From contig NC_135564.1 of assembly GCF_964340395.1 (NCBI RefSeq), positions 22,371,287 through 22,435,286 on the forward strand: a stretch of DNA of 64,000 nt, given 5' to 3'. Numbering within the stretch: position 1 is the stretch's first letter; every line of letters begins with the position of its first letter. Position numbers and translations under genes: made by a program. Under the pieces are notes generated by a model. It made no database searches and was not told the origin of the DNA. It saw only the letters and a program-made list of their open reading frames with translations. Below, in pieces: positions 44,302 through 58,400 of the stretch. Source of the DNA: Glandiceps talaboti. Taxonomy: Eukaryota; Hemichordata; Enteropneusta; Spengelidae.

Positions 44302-44785
44302 ATCATGTGACATGTTTCTGTCATGATGCACAAAATTACAACCTTAGACACTGGAATCATGTACATAGATACATGGCATGTTTCTGTCATGATGTATAAC
44401 TATAAAATTACAACCTTAGACACTGGAATCATGTACATAGATACATGGCATGTTTCTGTCATGATGTATAACTATAAAATTACAACCTTAGACACTGGAA
44501 TCATGTACATAGATACATGGCATGTTTCTGTCATGATGTATAACTATAAAATTACAACCTTAGACACTGGAATCATGTACATAGATACATGGCATGTTTC
44601 TGTCATGATGTATAACTATAAAATTACAACCTTAGACACTGGAATCATGTACATAGATACATGGCATGTTTCTGTCATGATGTATAACTATAAAATTACA
44701 ACCTTAGACACTGGAATCATGTACATAGATACATGACATGTTTCTGTCATGATGTACAAAATTACAACCTTAGACACTGGAATCC
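44302..44785. repeat. 72-bp minisatellite, about 6.5 copies
   Basis: The unit is GGAATCATGTACATAGATAC, ATGGCATGTTTCTGTCATGA, TGTATAACTATAAAATTACA and ACCTTAGACACT, 72 bp with almost no divergence, so probably recent. First and last copies are shortened and diverged. The 137-codon open frame is an artefact of the 72-bp period. Confidence 0.93.
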
Positions 44786-46290
44786 AGATGTAACACCTAG
44801 AGTTCTACAACATTTCTTTTTCTAGAACAGAAATGTCATGTGAAAGTCTCGGTATGTTACTATGTAGTTCATCCGCCATCATGGAAGCATGAACACTATC
44901 GGAATGTGTAACTTTATTTACCCTGTTTACATAGGCAGTTCCATCCCTCATAATAATCCAAATATCAAAGGCAGCATCAAAGTCAAGTCTCTCATATGGG
45001 GTCCTTCAACAGATATCATGGTAAGATTGTGCATTTCTATGTGCTGTTTTAATAAGGTTAAATTGAGAAAAACCTCTTTCACAGGATACAGAGGTCACAG
45101 GGTTGGTAAGTATCAATGCAAAGACATCTTTATTCTCTGGTAATTCTAAGAATCCATTTGTTGAATCCCATAGTAGCTTCCAAGTTATTGTTTTGAATAG
45201 GAAATTTTCAATTGTAAGAACAGATAATATTTTGATAAAATAAAGATTGGATATTAAACAATTTGTTGTACATGTACTCTCTTTTATTTTAGTGTATCAA
45301 AAGATATGTTGTATGATATAAAGTTCAAAATTATTTGATCTGTATAGGATGGGGGATTGATGTAGATACAGGTTGTGAACGTGGACTGCATAGATGAGAT
45401 GTCGAGATGTAGAATGACCGGGAATGGATATGAAACCCATAGTTTTCTCACACTGTTCAACCTGGATTGAGTCACAGTATGTGGTATAAACTACATACTT
45501 ACACAATGTATCTGCTAATACAAATGGAGAACATCAACCAATACTACATCAACATTTGTAGTACAGTCATGTAATTCTGAGGACAGCTTGCATCATTTTG
45601 TGAAATTATAATTTATATAAATCCAAAGATGTATGGCATGTGGCAAGATTGTATATTGGAATTTGTCCGTAAAGATAAAGTGTTCTTAAAGTTAAACAAT
45701 TTTGTTGGTACTAATGGTAGGTTATATTGACTTTGGTGACATTCGAAAGTGATCTTTTGCAGGTACATGTACGCCTATTGGCACACACTAGTAATAGATT
45801 ACTGATAAAAGTTAAATTGGGGTATGTTTTTCAATTTGACAAATGAAGTCTTCTAAAACTTGTCATTGTTAAATTAATATTAAGTTTATTATTCCTATGA
45901 AGTCGCCCCTGCCTTCTCCTGTCTAAATGGGGCATATTAATATGACTTTCAGAACTATGGAACCAGCATTCAAGAACTATTTTATTGTCGAATTTGGGGG
46001 GGGGGGGGGGGGGGATATTTTCAAAAATATTACATATATTTTTTCACGCCTCATTTATCATAGAATTTTAATGATTGCAGTCACAAACATTTATTTTCAA
46101 TATTAATTCGCCAATGATTTGGATTGTACACTACTCAATTCAAATGAACGAACACTCGAACAGGCATTCATCAGACTCAACATTCTTAAAAACATGAATT
46201 CTATGACGGAATCAATTGCAAAATTCATACCAAATTTACGCCCTGTTTATGATATATATAATTTACGTCCACAAAATAGTCAATGCTCAC
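44786..46290. other. DYM intron 1, promoter-proximal part
   Basis: AT-rich, with a poly-G run near 45997. No exon or repeat family recognised. Confidence 0.45.
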
Positions 46291-46350
46291 CAAAATCTTT
46301 CGTGTCTCACAATTTCTGACTGGAACTGTAATGTTATCACAGTGTCTCCG
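46291..46350 (-). other. DYM: Candidate non-coding first exon of DYM
   Basis: On the minus strand, sequence after the ATATGGCGGAGA motif runs to AAAGATTTTG|gtgagc, a good donor at 46290. With the strong acceptor at 41006 it would make a 60-nt or longer non-coding exon and a 5.3-kb intron. No transcript data; inferred from the donor, the required upstream exon and the promoter motifs. Confidence 0.45.
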
Positions 46351-46655
46351 CCATATTGGGTTACCACGTCGCACGCATGCGCATTCAAATTTGTCCGTTC
46401 CACAACTATCGCTGTCAGCAGAACTTTTACGGGACTGCATGGTGGGTGTATAGTAATATTATTAGTATTATACGCTTTGAGTGAGCCAGTCCGCCCTTCA
46501 CTTTTGTTATTGGCACCAGTTATCGCACTTGAAACAACATTTATAATTGCTCTGCTGTATGCACCTTCAAGAAGGTCCGTGCATTACGAAACACATGAGT
46601 GATCGGTAAATTTCGTGCCTACGAAAAGTGTATTGCAGGAGGAGGGAGATTCAAT
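46291..46655. promoter_or_regulatory. Shared divergent promoter of DYM and the MIF4G gene
   Basis: The interval lies between the inferred DYM first exon (minus) and the MIF4G start codon (plus). It contains an NRF1-like palindromic core, GCACGCATGCGCATTC, at 46371-46386 and a YY1-like CCGCCATATTGG at 46348-46359, oriented as AATATGGCGG for the minus-strand gene. A second YY1-like CAATATGGCTGC overlaps the MIF4G start codon (46652-46663). NRF1 and YY1 sites near start sites typify TATA-less housekeeping promoters and are common in bidirectional ones. The function is inferred. Confidence 0.55.
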
Positions 46656-46790
46656 ATGGCTGCAAGTGGTGATAATGATATGCTAGCAAGTTTGCGAGTA
46701 AGGGGTCGTGGACGTGGTATAAGGCCAGCCCAAGATGGATTAACAGGGCCTCTTAGACGGCCAAATATCAACGGACAAGTAGGGCAATCG
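46656..46790 (+). CDS. MIF4GD: MIF4G gene exon 1
   Basis: The first ATG (46656) opens MAASGDNDMLASLRVRGRGR, and the exon ends at CAATCG|gtaagt with 45 full codons. The reading frame extends upstream from a GTG without a stop, but the ATG sits in a good context (TTCAATATGG) overlapping a YY1-like motif. The RG-rich tail could bind RNA (inference). Confidence 0.8.
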
Positions 46791-49700
46791 GTAAGTTTCA
46801 GTCAAGCGATAGTTTATATCGAAAAAGAAACTTGTGTAGCAGCTAGCACTATGTATGACCACAGGGGGCAGCGAGCATGTAATTGATTGATCGATTGATT
46901 TATTGATGGATTTATTATTTGGTTGAATGATTGATCGATTGAATGATCAATTTTTGTGGTCCAGTATAACTTATTTTGTGTGTGATATTGATCAATTCAC
47001 TCATTGAGTTTTCAAAACTATTTTTTTTTTTTTCCCTGGTTACTTTGCTCTCAGCTGTATCTCCGACCACTAAAAGGCTGTATTACTATTAGTCTTGCTG
47101 CTAGACCCCTCAGACTTTTCTGCTCACTGTCAAGGTGACCAAAGCCTTAACCGGTCTAGCAAAAGTTGAAAAATTCCTTTGAGCTAATTTACATGGTGTG
47201 GGCTGGGCAGTGTATGCATACATGGTAATCTATTCAGTAACCCATGACCTCTAGGATATACATATTAACACACATGGTTAGAATGTTTATGTTGTTAGGA
47301 TTTAGATACTTCATAGTGTTTGTATTGTAATCTGCTTTGTACTTCTATGAGTATCTTTTGTTATTCTGTGTATATGGTGTGAACTGTTTCTTTTGTGTAG
47401 TTATAGAAATCTGTGTTTTGTTTTGCTGCTAATAATATGACCCATGCACTGTCTATGCATGGAAGTGTAACCCACAAGACCAACTGAGTTAATCCCTTTA
47501 AAAATCCTTTGTTTTAGACCGAGTTAATCCCTTTATATCCATTGTGTGAAATCCCTCTGATCTTAGATTGAATGTTGCGCTGGCAGTGGGCGACGTTGGT
47601 TACCAGAGCGTGGCTTTTTCATGTGAGCGTTGCTAAGCCGTATCTGTTACGGGCAAAGGTCACTGCATCTGCGCATAACATTTCATTGAAAAGATAGCGT
47701 CTTCCTGAGGTAAACAGTGTTTGTTGTAACGCGATCGAGTAAGATTGACGGAAGTTACACCAATTTCTAGTTTGCGCACTCGTTTTTGTGAATATTTTTC
47801 AACTCTCGATTTCAATATGTGCAACAAATCAGAACAAAAATTGTCTTTGAAGAAAATGGACCGCAGATTACATGCTTTACAACGGTATTTTTGTCTACAT
47901 GTTGCAGTTTGTTGTGGAGTGCGCAGACGCGAGTTGAAAATTTTGATTTCTTGATGGCACCACATACGCTCGTGTCCCTTTTTTGTCATTTGCTTATATA
48001 CAAATGCACTGTGTGTGTTGCACAAGGAAGCATTTTCCTTACTTTTTTAGGTGGTTTTGGTGTCAGTAAGACTATTATTTGACTGCTGTGGTGGTTGCTA
48101 AACTTGTTGACTACAATGCGACTCTTCATTTCCCATACTTTCTACCTCAGACTTATGTGTGGCGAGTAACCACGACAACACCCGAACTACGTCATTAATA
48201 TGCTAAGCTCGTTCCGGACACCCGGAAGTTGTTCACATATCGTTAGGAAAGCCAGCTTATCAAGCTTAAAGTAAGCGGTTACTGATTGCAGTTCAAACAG
48301 CGGCATTCAACATGTGGTGTTTGATCCCTCCCCAGTTGTTCTACCTGTGGGTTATACATAATACTTCCATGGTCTGTGGTTGCATTTTAGCCCACATTGC
48401 AATCTTTGGTAAAGTCTTCAGTGTTCAGAATGGTGATACTTCTTTGTACTCGGTTTCAAATGTAAAAGGCAACTAAAGCTTGGAACATTTCCTTTGACGC
48501 ATGTCAAGAGAATTCGAAAGGTTCTTGTATTCGAATGCTTGTTTCAGTTACTCAGCTTATACATAGACAGTGTCTGTGGTTTATAGGATGGGACATCTCT
48601 CTTGGGTTTATGCTCAGTCATGATGGTAATATCACTACTGTTTTAGGGCTTTATGGTAATTATGAGTTAACTTTGATAAGTGTGTAGACATTGTCATTCA
48701 CACATTTCGGTTGATCCATTGGTGGTTATTTTTACTTAGTTGAAGTTTTTGCTACACTGTAAACATTTTATTACTGTCATATTCAAACAATGCGAATCTC
48801 GTATTCAGAATTGAAACCATTTTCAAAAGAAATGCGATACTAACAATTACTGTATGATACAAAATCGAGACAATATAAACTCGTAGTTTAAACAAAATGT
48901 ATACTTCGAGGTAGTTTGTATTTTACAGTGTTTCCTCTGGGTCAAAAAATTTACTGGCAATTTGGCTAATTTGCCTCAATATTTTTTAGCCAAACCAGAC
49001 TTTCAATTAGCCAAACTTTTGCGATTAAAATGAACCTGAATCTTTGCTTCGAAGTTGGAGCACAGTTGGAGTAGGTTTTAGTCAGTTCTCATCGTAACTA
49101 TTTTTTAAATCTCAATGTGCAGTGTGACCTGTGAAATTTGAATATGACCCATAGTATGCATTTACGTTTCAACAGTTTTATGTGCCCCATGACCATTTCC
49201 TGACGTGGAGAGCAGCACATCTTGGGTAATTAGAAACTACGCGATATTATCATTACTTATCCACGTGATTGGTTACTTATTAACAGATGTAGTTAGAAAG
49301 GGTTTCCATCGATAGCACGCCCATTCATAATTACGGCAAAGCATCTTCCCTCATGAGTGAAGCGATGATCAAATGGACCACATCGTTGGACAGTCTATGC
49401 TGAAAACTTCACTTAGATAAACTCAAACTGCCATGTCACCATTTCATTCTCACTAAAACTGAAACTTTTTCTTTTTGAGCTTCGTTACTAGATCGAACGC
49501 ATTATGTGAATTTACCATTCACTACACCATTCTCTTCGTCTGAAGTGAACATGGTTTGAATGTTATGTATCGTTCAGGAATAAATGAATTATCATACCTT
49601 CGTGAATTACGAGTTAACAGTTCTCCTGCATAGTGGAATGGCTCGGTAATAAAGACGACTCATCTTCCATCGCTCCTTGCATGTGACGAACTACTTGATC

Positions 49701-52700
49701 AAATTTTACAAGCATGGATCACATGATCAGATGCTGAAAGTTTTACACAACAGAACTTACAAGTTTGTTGGATGGGACGTTATTTGCATTGCTGATGTAA
49801 CAATTTTATGATTTGTTTAACTTTTGAGGAACGCACAATGTGTACACTTCCTTCTAAATGTAATACAATGGAGTTTAAATTACGGATATTCCATGTTGTG
49901 ACAAAGAAACCACAAGCATTATGCATAGATTTTCTGGTGCACTATTCTAAATTGGCTTCGCAAGTTTGGCTAATTGTATCAAAAATATTCTTGCCAAATG
50001 CAGATTTTATTCGCATTTTGCGATTTGGCGAGTGGGCAGCAGAAACACTAACAAATACTGTGTTGTAAATTAGAACAATGCGCATACATTTGTAAATGGA
50101 TAATCATAGGGCAACTGTTCTTTCAACATACATGTATGGCACATTTCCTACTTTATTGGCCATGGTGAATATCATTGAAATTTTATGATAGTCAACGCCA
50201 CAGAGGCTCATACGAACAGAGGTTACAGACATGACACTGACAGAAGTTCTAAGTATCTGTCAACACTTCATAGCAATGGATCGCGTACACCAAGGGTGGT
50301 TGTGTATAGAAATGGATGTGTAATGATGGTACAACGTTGTAACATGTTATAAATTGTGCAGTCAAAGTTTAGAATGTCAGTCTGAACTTGCAGTCAGGAT
50401 GAGTAAGATGTCAATTATCATCACCGAAGATCAGAGAGAGGCGGTCGAGGCGTTTTTCGCCCATTCTGATTGGGATTGGTCGTTGTGCAAGACACAGAGA
50501 ATATTCGGATTTGCCAAGTTGATCTGTACCATTTTCAATTTTTTACGATTGTTTTCAAAAAATGATATTTTCATCATCTCCTCAAATCCTACTTGTCAGA
50601 TTGCTTTGATATCTGGTGTGTTGATGAACAGAGGGTAGCTTACTTAGATTTGTTAATTTCAAGTCAGCACATCATCTTTTCTATTTTTTATGATTTTTTT
50701 TTTGTAATTTAACAAAAAAATTAATATGTTAATGAGCATTGTGACCAACGCCACATTTGGAAATCAGTCCGCGAGACTTTAGGTAAAGTGCAACTTTTCA
50801 AAAGACACTATTGACGTCAAACAAGCAATGTAATATGTGCTATAGTCTTAATTCTACGCATTGTGCGCCCAAATGACAAATATTTGTTCGAAAAAGGGTT
50901 GTAAACTTCAAATCCAATTCTCTCTCCACCCCTCCTACAGAATGGTTCATTCCAGAGTATGCACCTCATGATCATTGTGAGAAGTCTTCCACACATCGTC
51001 CGAGAAATCGCAGCGTTCAGAGTGTCATTATTCACAGAATTGTTGTTTTCGAGTGAAACCCCGTCTTGAATTGTATAACTCTAACAAATGAAGACATGTC
51101 AAGTTATATTTTGAAAGTTGTATCGCTAGTTTGAGACGATTTTCTCACGTACTATCGGGGCTTACTTGGACTTGGACCTTACTCCAGTTCATCGGGAAGT
51201 TTAGCCAGCTCGATAATTCTTTCTGGTTTAGTTTACAACACTTTTGATCGCGCAGATTTTATTGTTGTGATGAAAAGAAATTAAAAAAAAGATCACTTCA
51301 ACCATTTCGTTGTGTTTTCTTTATGAAAGGTAATCGAACATGAACGAGTGTTACCACTGTAACCAGGAGGGTCTATGCTGTAACATATGGCAAGGGTTCG
51401 ACGACATACACGCTGGTCCGCTATCCCGCGACTAGTAACTTTCTGTAAGGACCTAAAATGCCCATTCCAGGTAGTCCGACGGGATAGTGACTTTTCGATA
51501 GGTATATCAGGGAGCTCAGAATTCAAACCACCGGCTATATGATGAATTCACGGTCATAGTAAAATTCATTTGATTTTTAATTTGCTATTTTGACCAACTC
51601 CGGTTGTCTATTCGCGATAAAATTACGATTAGTTTGGAAACGGGGTAGATTTTCTATGATTCCGTGTCATAAAAGCATGTGTTGTGTAGTTTTCGAAAAG
51701 CACACCCGGTGGGAAAGTCGCCCAACAGGCGATCTCGCGCCATTGCTGTACTACGTGGCACTTTATTCTGGCGGGGTGTCTCTTGAAAACGGGAATAGCG
51801 AAGGATGAGCCAATCAAGTGAGACCTTTCAAATGTAGCTAATATTATAGCCAATAAAATTAGTTGTACGATGATATGTGTATAATAAGGCCTCTACACTG
51901 TAACAAGTAAATAGTAAAGTTGAAATCTTTAGTCACATGAATTCGTATTTATGTACGGATGCGTAGTCTTTCTGAACAGTAATTTTTAGATCAGTTAGTA
52001 TTTAAACTACGTTTCTGAGTTAATTATTCGGTAGGTTATTGACGAGCTCCCTTTGTAAAAACGCTGTACAAATTGGATGTCGGCGTTCGCCCGGCCACGT
52101 TCAACGGAACTAGTGAAGCTCAATCCTAACAATGGTGGCTGTCAAAATCGAAGACGCAATTTGACCGTGTTGTTATTTCAGTGAGTTTATTCAGCAAGAA
52201 AACAACGTGTTCTATGTTTTTGTACTTCCTACATGATGTGATGATCGTTGTTTTACCGGTACAACTTGCAGCCTACAATGAAACTGCTAACTTACTTAGT
52301 AACACTGACCATGCACATCACACGATTCCGTGTTCCGTACGCGTGTTCATGTTTTGGGGCACATTTCTAAATACGCGAAACCAGTTATTGAATGTGTAGT
52401 GGATATTGATATTCAGTTTGAAAAATTAAAATCCTGAACTTTATTTTGCGAACGGTTTTGTCATTTCTTAGTAATTATAGGGCCGACTGTACTATCACGT
52501 TTAACGTTTATGTCAACCCGGAAGTACATAGACACAAAAATAGACGAAGTGACTTGTACATGTAATTAGTAACAAAATTTTGCTGTAACTGCTGGTAACC
52601 TTCAAATTTATTTATTTTTATGTTGTAAATACATTCTAATATGCACTAAGGACAACACTATAAAGACTTGCTCTATGGGAAGGTAATTTTTTGTCTTTTA

Positions 52701-55431
52701 AAAATGCAATAGTTAGATCAATGTGTATCAGAAATGTTATGTAGTATTTAAGTTAGAAATAAGACCACATAACATCTTATTACTCCTCCCCCCCCCCCCA
52801 ATTAAGACAAACTACTCACAGAAAGCAACAAAAAAAGAGAAGAAGCTCCAAAACATAAAAAAGAGAATAAAATTACAGTAAGGAGTTGATGATGCACAAA
52901 CAACTACAAAGATATAGACAGTTCAATTACAACACACGGTTTGAAATAAATATGGGGTTTGGAAAAGTGAATTAGAAGTAGAGCAAAAACTAAGAGAGAT
53001 GAAGAGCCTAAGTGAACAAGCGAAAGCACTTAAAGATAGGACCACCAAATTTTTTGCAGGACTACTACGTTATCAATTTTACTAGTCCTGTGGGATAGTG
53101 CCAAGTACCCGAAAGCGAGAGTCATTCTCAGCCATTATGGCTGAGAATGACTCTCAGCCATTATGGCTGAGAATGACTCTCTTTCGGGTACTTGGGGATT
53201 GTCGCCGTACGGAAATTAAGATGGCGATTAATACATTTCTTCCCTATATATATATATCTACTACAACTAGTACAAGTTGAATGTTGTTGACTTGGTAAAT
53301 TTGTTAGAAAATTGAAATTGAAATTGCCTCAAAATTATTTTAGATCCCTAGTTTATTTCATTCATCATTAAAATTTTCCAGGGTTAAAGCTGTAAGACAC
53401 TTGAATTATTTATAGCCAACCTCAAAATCCTCTTTTTTTTTCTTTTTCTTGTGTGCATTTCCCAGTCATTTTTTTTCTGAGATTTTGTGCAATTTTTCAT
53501 AACAGTAGATTGTTGTTATAAAATGGTGACTATGGTATAAAAGTACAATACATTACCAACTTCTGTGTAAAATGTGTTTTATAGTGAGACATCATATATA
53601 TGAAACCACTAACCACTTTATTGCATCGCTAAAACAAAACTGCATAGTAAAGAGCTGAAGAACTGAACCACTTCTACATGTCACCAAAATAAAAAATAAA
53701 ATTAAAAAAAAAACAGCGGAGCTATTCTGACCGATAGGTCGCTTGTTTGTGTGTGTGCATTTCTCAGTCATTCTTTTTCTGAGATCGCTAAAACAAAACT
53801 GCATAGTGAAGAGCTGAACAACTGAACCACTTCTACATCTTACCAAAATAAAAAATATTAAAAAAACAGCAGAGCTATTCTGACCGATAGGTCGCTTGTT
53901 TTTTCATTCTGGAGTTAAACGCAAAAGTAGCTTTTGAGGGCAAACCCCAGAATGATAAGGAGTTAACAATAAACCCCTCACCCAAATCAAAACTCAAAAT
54001 CAATTAACTATTAAAGGCAGGTAGACCTTACCAAGGAGATTTATGAGAAAACATCCTTGACCTTCGTAGTCAAGGTGACTGCAAATGTCTGTAGACATGC
54101 ATGTACAGTAAGGATTTACAGACACCCCACCATGCCTATAGCAATATTGAACCTTATCAGTTCAGTTGTGTTCAAAACTGTACAGTTGTGCTACAATGCC
54201 ATTGGCGCTATTTTTTGTGTTTGTTTTTGAACTTTTAATCCTTGCAGGTTTGCACTCAAAACTAATTTAAAAGTAAACCATGGAACGATAAATACATGTA
54301 GCACAAAAGCAAAAATGTCAACATCAAAGTCATAAGGTATTGCAAATGTATGTACAAAATGTACCACATTATATTGAATTTGAAGCGTGCATTCTTGAGA
54401 TATAGCCTAATTTACCGAAAACCATTAATTACGTAAATTACTCATTAATATTTATGGGATGTTTACCAAAACCTAAACAGTTCTTGCCACTCCCCCACGG
54501 AACACATGTACTAAATTTACTTTGAATTGAGCCAGTCGTTTTTTAGAAAATGGTGATACTGTCGCACCACTTTAGATAACATTTCCTGACCAGAAACAAT
54601 TTTTTTCTTTTGATGGCCTACAGAAATTATGCCAATATCTTATCAAAACTAAAGGCTACATCGATAATATTTTCAGGACAGATGCGCTTAGGTATCTCAA
54701 ATGTACAGTGTATGTACTAAGTTATAATGTAATGCTACCATTAGTGCAGCTCAGGAACTTAAAGAATACTACATTTGTACTTACCATTCTGTCAGTCCCA
54801 ATCAGCCTCATCCACTTTTCTTGCAGATATCAACTCTTGAAGAAATCACCAACAGAATGAAACAAGTTGACATGGCAACTGTAGAAGAAGATGCAACTCA
54901 GGTGATGAATATGGTGCAAAATTATGCAGATACTGGTAAACAACTACAAGATGTTGGTGACAGTCTATGTAGGCTAGCCTTAGATAACTTCAGCTTTGGA
55001 TTGGAGGCTGCGCAACTATGTAACAGACTGGCAAATATAGAAGTAGAGGGAGTGAAGTTTCGTAATATTATTTTGAAATTACTACAGGCAGAATTTGGGA
55101 GAAGAGAAAATCTAAAGAATGATGCCATTAACACTTGGTTAGGACTTGTGACATTTCTGGTTGAACTCTTTGTTGTGATGAGAACACAAAATGGAGAAAT
55201 ATTGAAGGCTTTGGCTAAACCAGTTTTTGTTTGTGTAACTGAGGTAAGATAGACATGAAGTAAATTTGTTGTTTAAAGGCCCATGATTTAATCCCTGCAT
55301 CACTGCGATCTTATTGGTGGATCAAGCCATAAAGATTAGACAGAATCATTCTTTCAACTTTTTTTTTGTAGCTCAAAAAAGTCTCAACTGTCGTAAGGAA
55401 TTCGAAGGTTTTGTATTAGAGGTTGAAATGT

Positions 55432-55493
<62 letters not shown>

Positions 55494-58400
55494 CATTTTC
55501 TAAAAAACGACTGGCTCAATTCAAACTAAATTTTGTAGACATGTCCCATAGGGTAATGGCAAGAACTGAATAGGTTTTGGTAAACATCCCATTATGCTAA
55601 CCATTCACCCATTATGACTCCACTTAGCATGACCGGCTTGGAATCTACAGGTTTCAGGTATGAGCCCTGCAGCTACCTGCTGTTTGATTCTGAGTGGCTA
55701 AAGTCCTTGGGCAAGATTTGAACCACAACTGTGCCTCTGTCAACCCAGCTGTATAATTGGGGACCTGGTAGGATGTAGGTTGCAATGTGAAGGCTTTGAT
55801 CCTATGCGCTTAAATGGCTGCAATGGATTGTATGCTCCCCGGGGAGGTGAGGAAGACTAAAGAGCCATTGTGCCGTTCTGATCTGAGCCAGGGGTAATAA
55901 TTGTAAAGCGCTTTGAGCACGGCATGGGAAAACGCTATATACAGTGTTAATGAATAATTTGCATAATCAATGAGTTTCGGTAATTAGGCTATATCTTCAA
56001 GGGAAAGGATACACTGTGATTGAATGACTTTAAATAAAAATAGGAATGTTAAACATGATAAAATGTGTTGGTTTCATTCACTTTCACTTATTGGTATGGA
56101 AGAAGACGTCGATCAAGACGACTTCATACTTCAATTTCAATACAATTTAGTACATACGTTAAACATAACAGAGTGCATATCGCCTACAAAAGTTGTTGAT
56201 TTCGTGTGAAGATTTAGTGAATAATTTGCATAATTAATTGTTTTCGGTAATTAGGCTATATCTTAAGACTGCATACTTCAATTTCAAGATAATTTACTTC
56301 ATACATTAAACATAACAAACTTTACATGCCCTATAAAGTTGTAGATGTACCTTACAGTGTTAATAACTAATTTGCATGATTAATGATTTTTGGTAATTAG
56401 GACATATCATAAGAATGCATACTTGAATTTCAATATCATTTAGTACATTGTTAACCATAAGAAAGCGGATATGTCCTATAAAATTTGTTGATATAGCTTA
56501 GTTTTAATGAAAAATTTGCGTAATTAATGATTTTAGGTAACTAGGCTGTATCTTAAAAATGCAAACTTCAAATTTCGTAAAATATGGTACATATATCAAC
56601 CATAATAGTGCAAGATCTGTTCATGTTAAAAAGGGAAATTTGCATATCAATGAAATCAACTAATTAAGCAATATCTGCATACTTCAATTTCAATATAATT
56701 ATAATCGTTAAACATAACAACATACATATGTCCTATAAAGTTTGTTTATGTACCTTACAGTGTTAATGAATAATTTGCATAATTAATTATTTTCAGTAAT
56801 TAGGCCATATCTTAAGAATACATACTTCAATTTCAATATAATTCAGTACATACCAGAGGTCGCGTTAACGTGTTATTCATGCATATTTGATGCCATATTT
56901 GACACTTGGGACGCATTATTTTGGATGTATGCGTCACTGGAGATGCGTCATGAACGGGGGACAAATGGGGCTTACTGTTGGCTTACGGTTATCATCTTTG
57001 CTTCGAAGTTGGAGAACAAGGCATCATGGATTTAGTCAGTTCTGATTGTAACTACCTTCAAGTTCTAAATCTCTATGTGTAGTGTGACCTGTGAAATTTG
57101 AATATGACCCATCATATGCAAAATGTTTCAACAGTTTCATGTTCCCCATGACCAATTCCTGACGTGGAGAGCACGTCTTGGGTAGTTTAGAAACTATGTG
57201 ATATTGTCATTACTTATCCACATGATTGGTTACGTATTAACAGACATGGTTAGAATTTAGAAAGTATTTCCATCAATGACAATAGCATGGCCATTACGGC
57301 GAAGCTCTTCCCTCATGGGCAAAGCGATGATTAAATAGATTAAATAGACCACATCAGTGGACAGTAGTCTGTGCTGAAAACTTCACGTAGATGAATTCAC
57401 TGCCACATCACCATTTCATTCTCACTAAAACCGAACTTTTTTTGAGCTTCGTTACGGGATCGAACGCATTATGTGAATTTACAGTTCACGCTGTCGTTCA
57501 TACTTCATGTCGTGGAACTAATAGTTTGTGGATTGTGGTATTGTATCATAGTGTAATTTTATGTACTCTGTACGGTCCAACTCCAAGAACTGCCGCTCTC
57601 CCTAACATAGATTCATCTGGAGTTTGTTCTCGAGTACATAATTTTAGAGAGTGATTACCATAGAAAATTGAAATTCTGGAAAGACGAAATTAAACCACTG
57701 TATAGAGTATTGTTGCATATAAATATTTTCTTTTGGAAGGGCAAACTATGTACTTGAATACAGTGTGCGGGAGAATGACACTGATGTGTTCATGTACGTG
57801 TATTTACATTTATAACATATTTACATGTAGAGTGCATGCAAATTTGGAAGAGCCGCACCGTAATGGGATTTTGACGCTAATTTTGGCAGTAATGCATTAA
57901 CCATAACAAAACGGATATGTCCTATAAAATTTGTTGATATAGCTTATAGTTTTAAAATGAAAAATTTGCATAATTAATCATTTTAGGTATTGAACGGTAC
58001 TCAGTAATTAAGCAGTATCATGCACTCTTAAAATACCGGATAATTTGGCACATGCATAAACCTAAGAAGCACGCTTGTCCAAAAAAAAGCCTGTTACCAT
58101 AGTTTTTTTTTAGTTTAATTTGCATAATTAGCGATTCCCTTACGGGAGATATTCAGTTTAAATCTGGTTGTAGTTATTTTAAAGAGATTTATATAGTTTT
58201 TCCAGTAATAACTAACATGCATGTAGCATGTACCTCATTTTTGAAATTTACCTGCACTGGGCAAAATTATGTGCATAGTAACACAGTGTATCTAATGTAT
58301 TTTGAGCCTGGATAAGTATTATTGTGTGTTTTGTAAAAGTATGAAAACATGGTTACAAGAAGGTAAATCGATCAGGTCAAACTTGTCAAGGTTTCCATAC

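Larger units (their letters stand above)
55430..58168. mobile_element. Inverted copy of the TIR element carrying two nested insertions
   Basis: Reading inverted to 22582-24309: (TG)n at 55434-55490, ACGACTGGCTCAATTCAAAC, core units (GAATAATTTGCATAATTAAT, GGTAATTAGGCTATATCTTA) at 55950-56860 and 57895-58150, and the terminal ACGGGAGATATTCAGTTTAA ending at 58168. A SINE (55600-55948) and an unrelated 1-kb segment (about 56860-57890) interrupt it. It lies in MIF4G intron 2. Confidence 0.7.

Noticed and set aside
46216-46602. 128-codon plus-strand frame with a hydrophobic stretch
   Set aside because: It overlaps the inferred promoter, has no family resemblance, and continues into untranslated sequence of the MIF4G gene.
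47660-48025. 121-codon minus-strand frame with Cys/His/Lys residues
   Set aside because: No recognisable domain, no splice support, and several frames on the other strand are open here too.
51290-52110. CpG-richer interval as an alternative promoter or gene
   Set aside because: CpG density is only mildly raised, with no exon, no start motif and no similarity that I can support.
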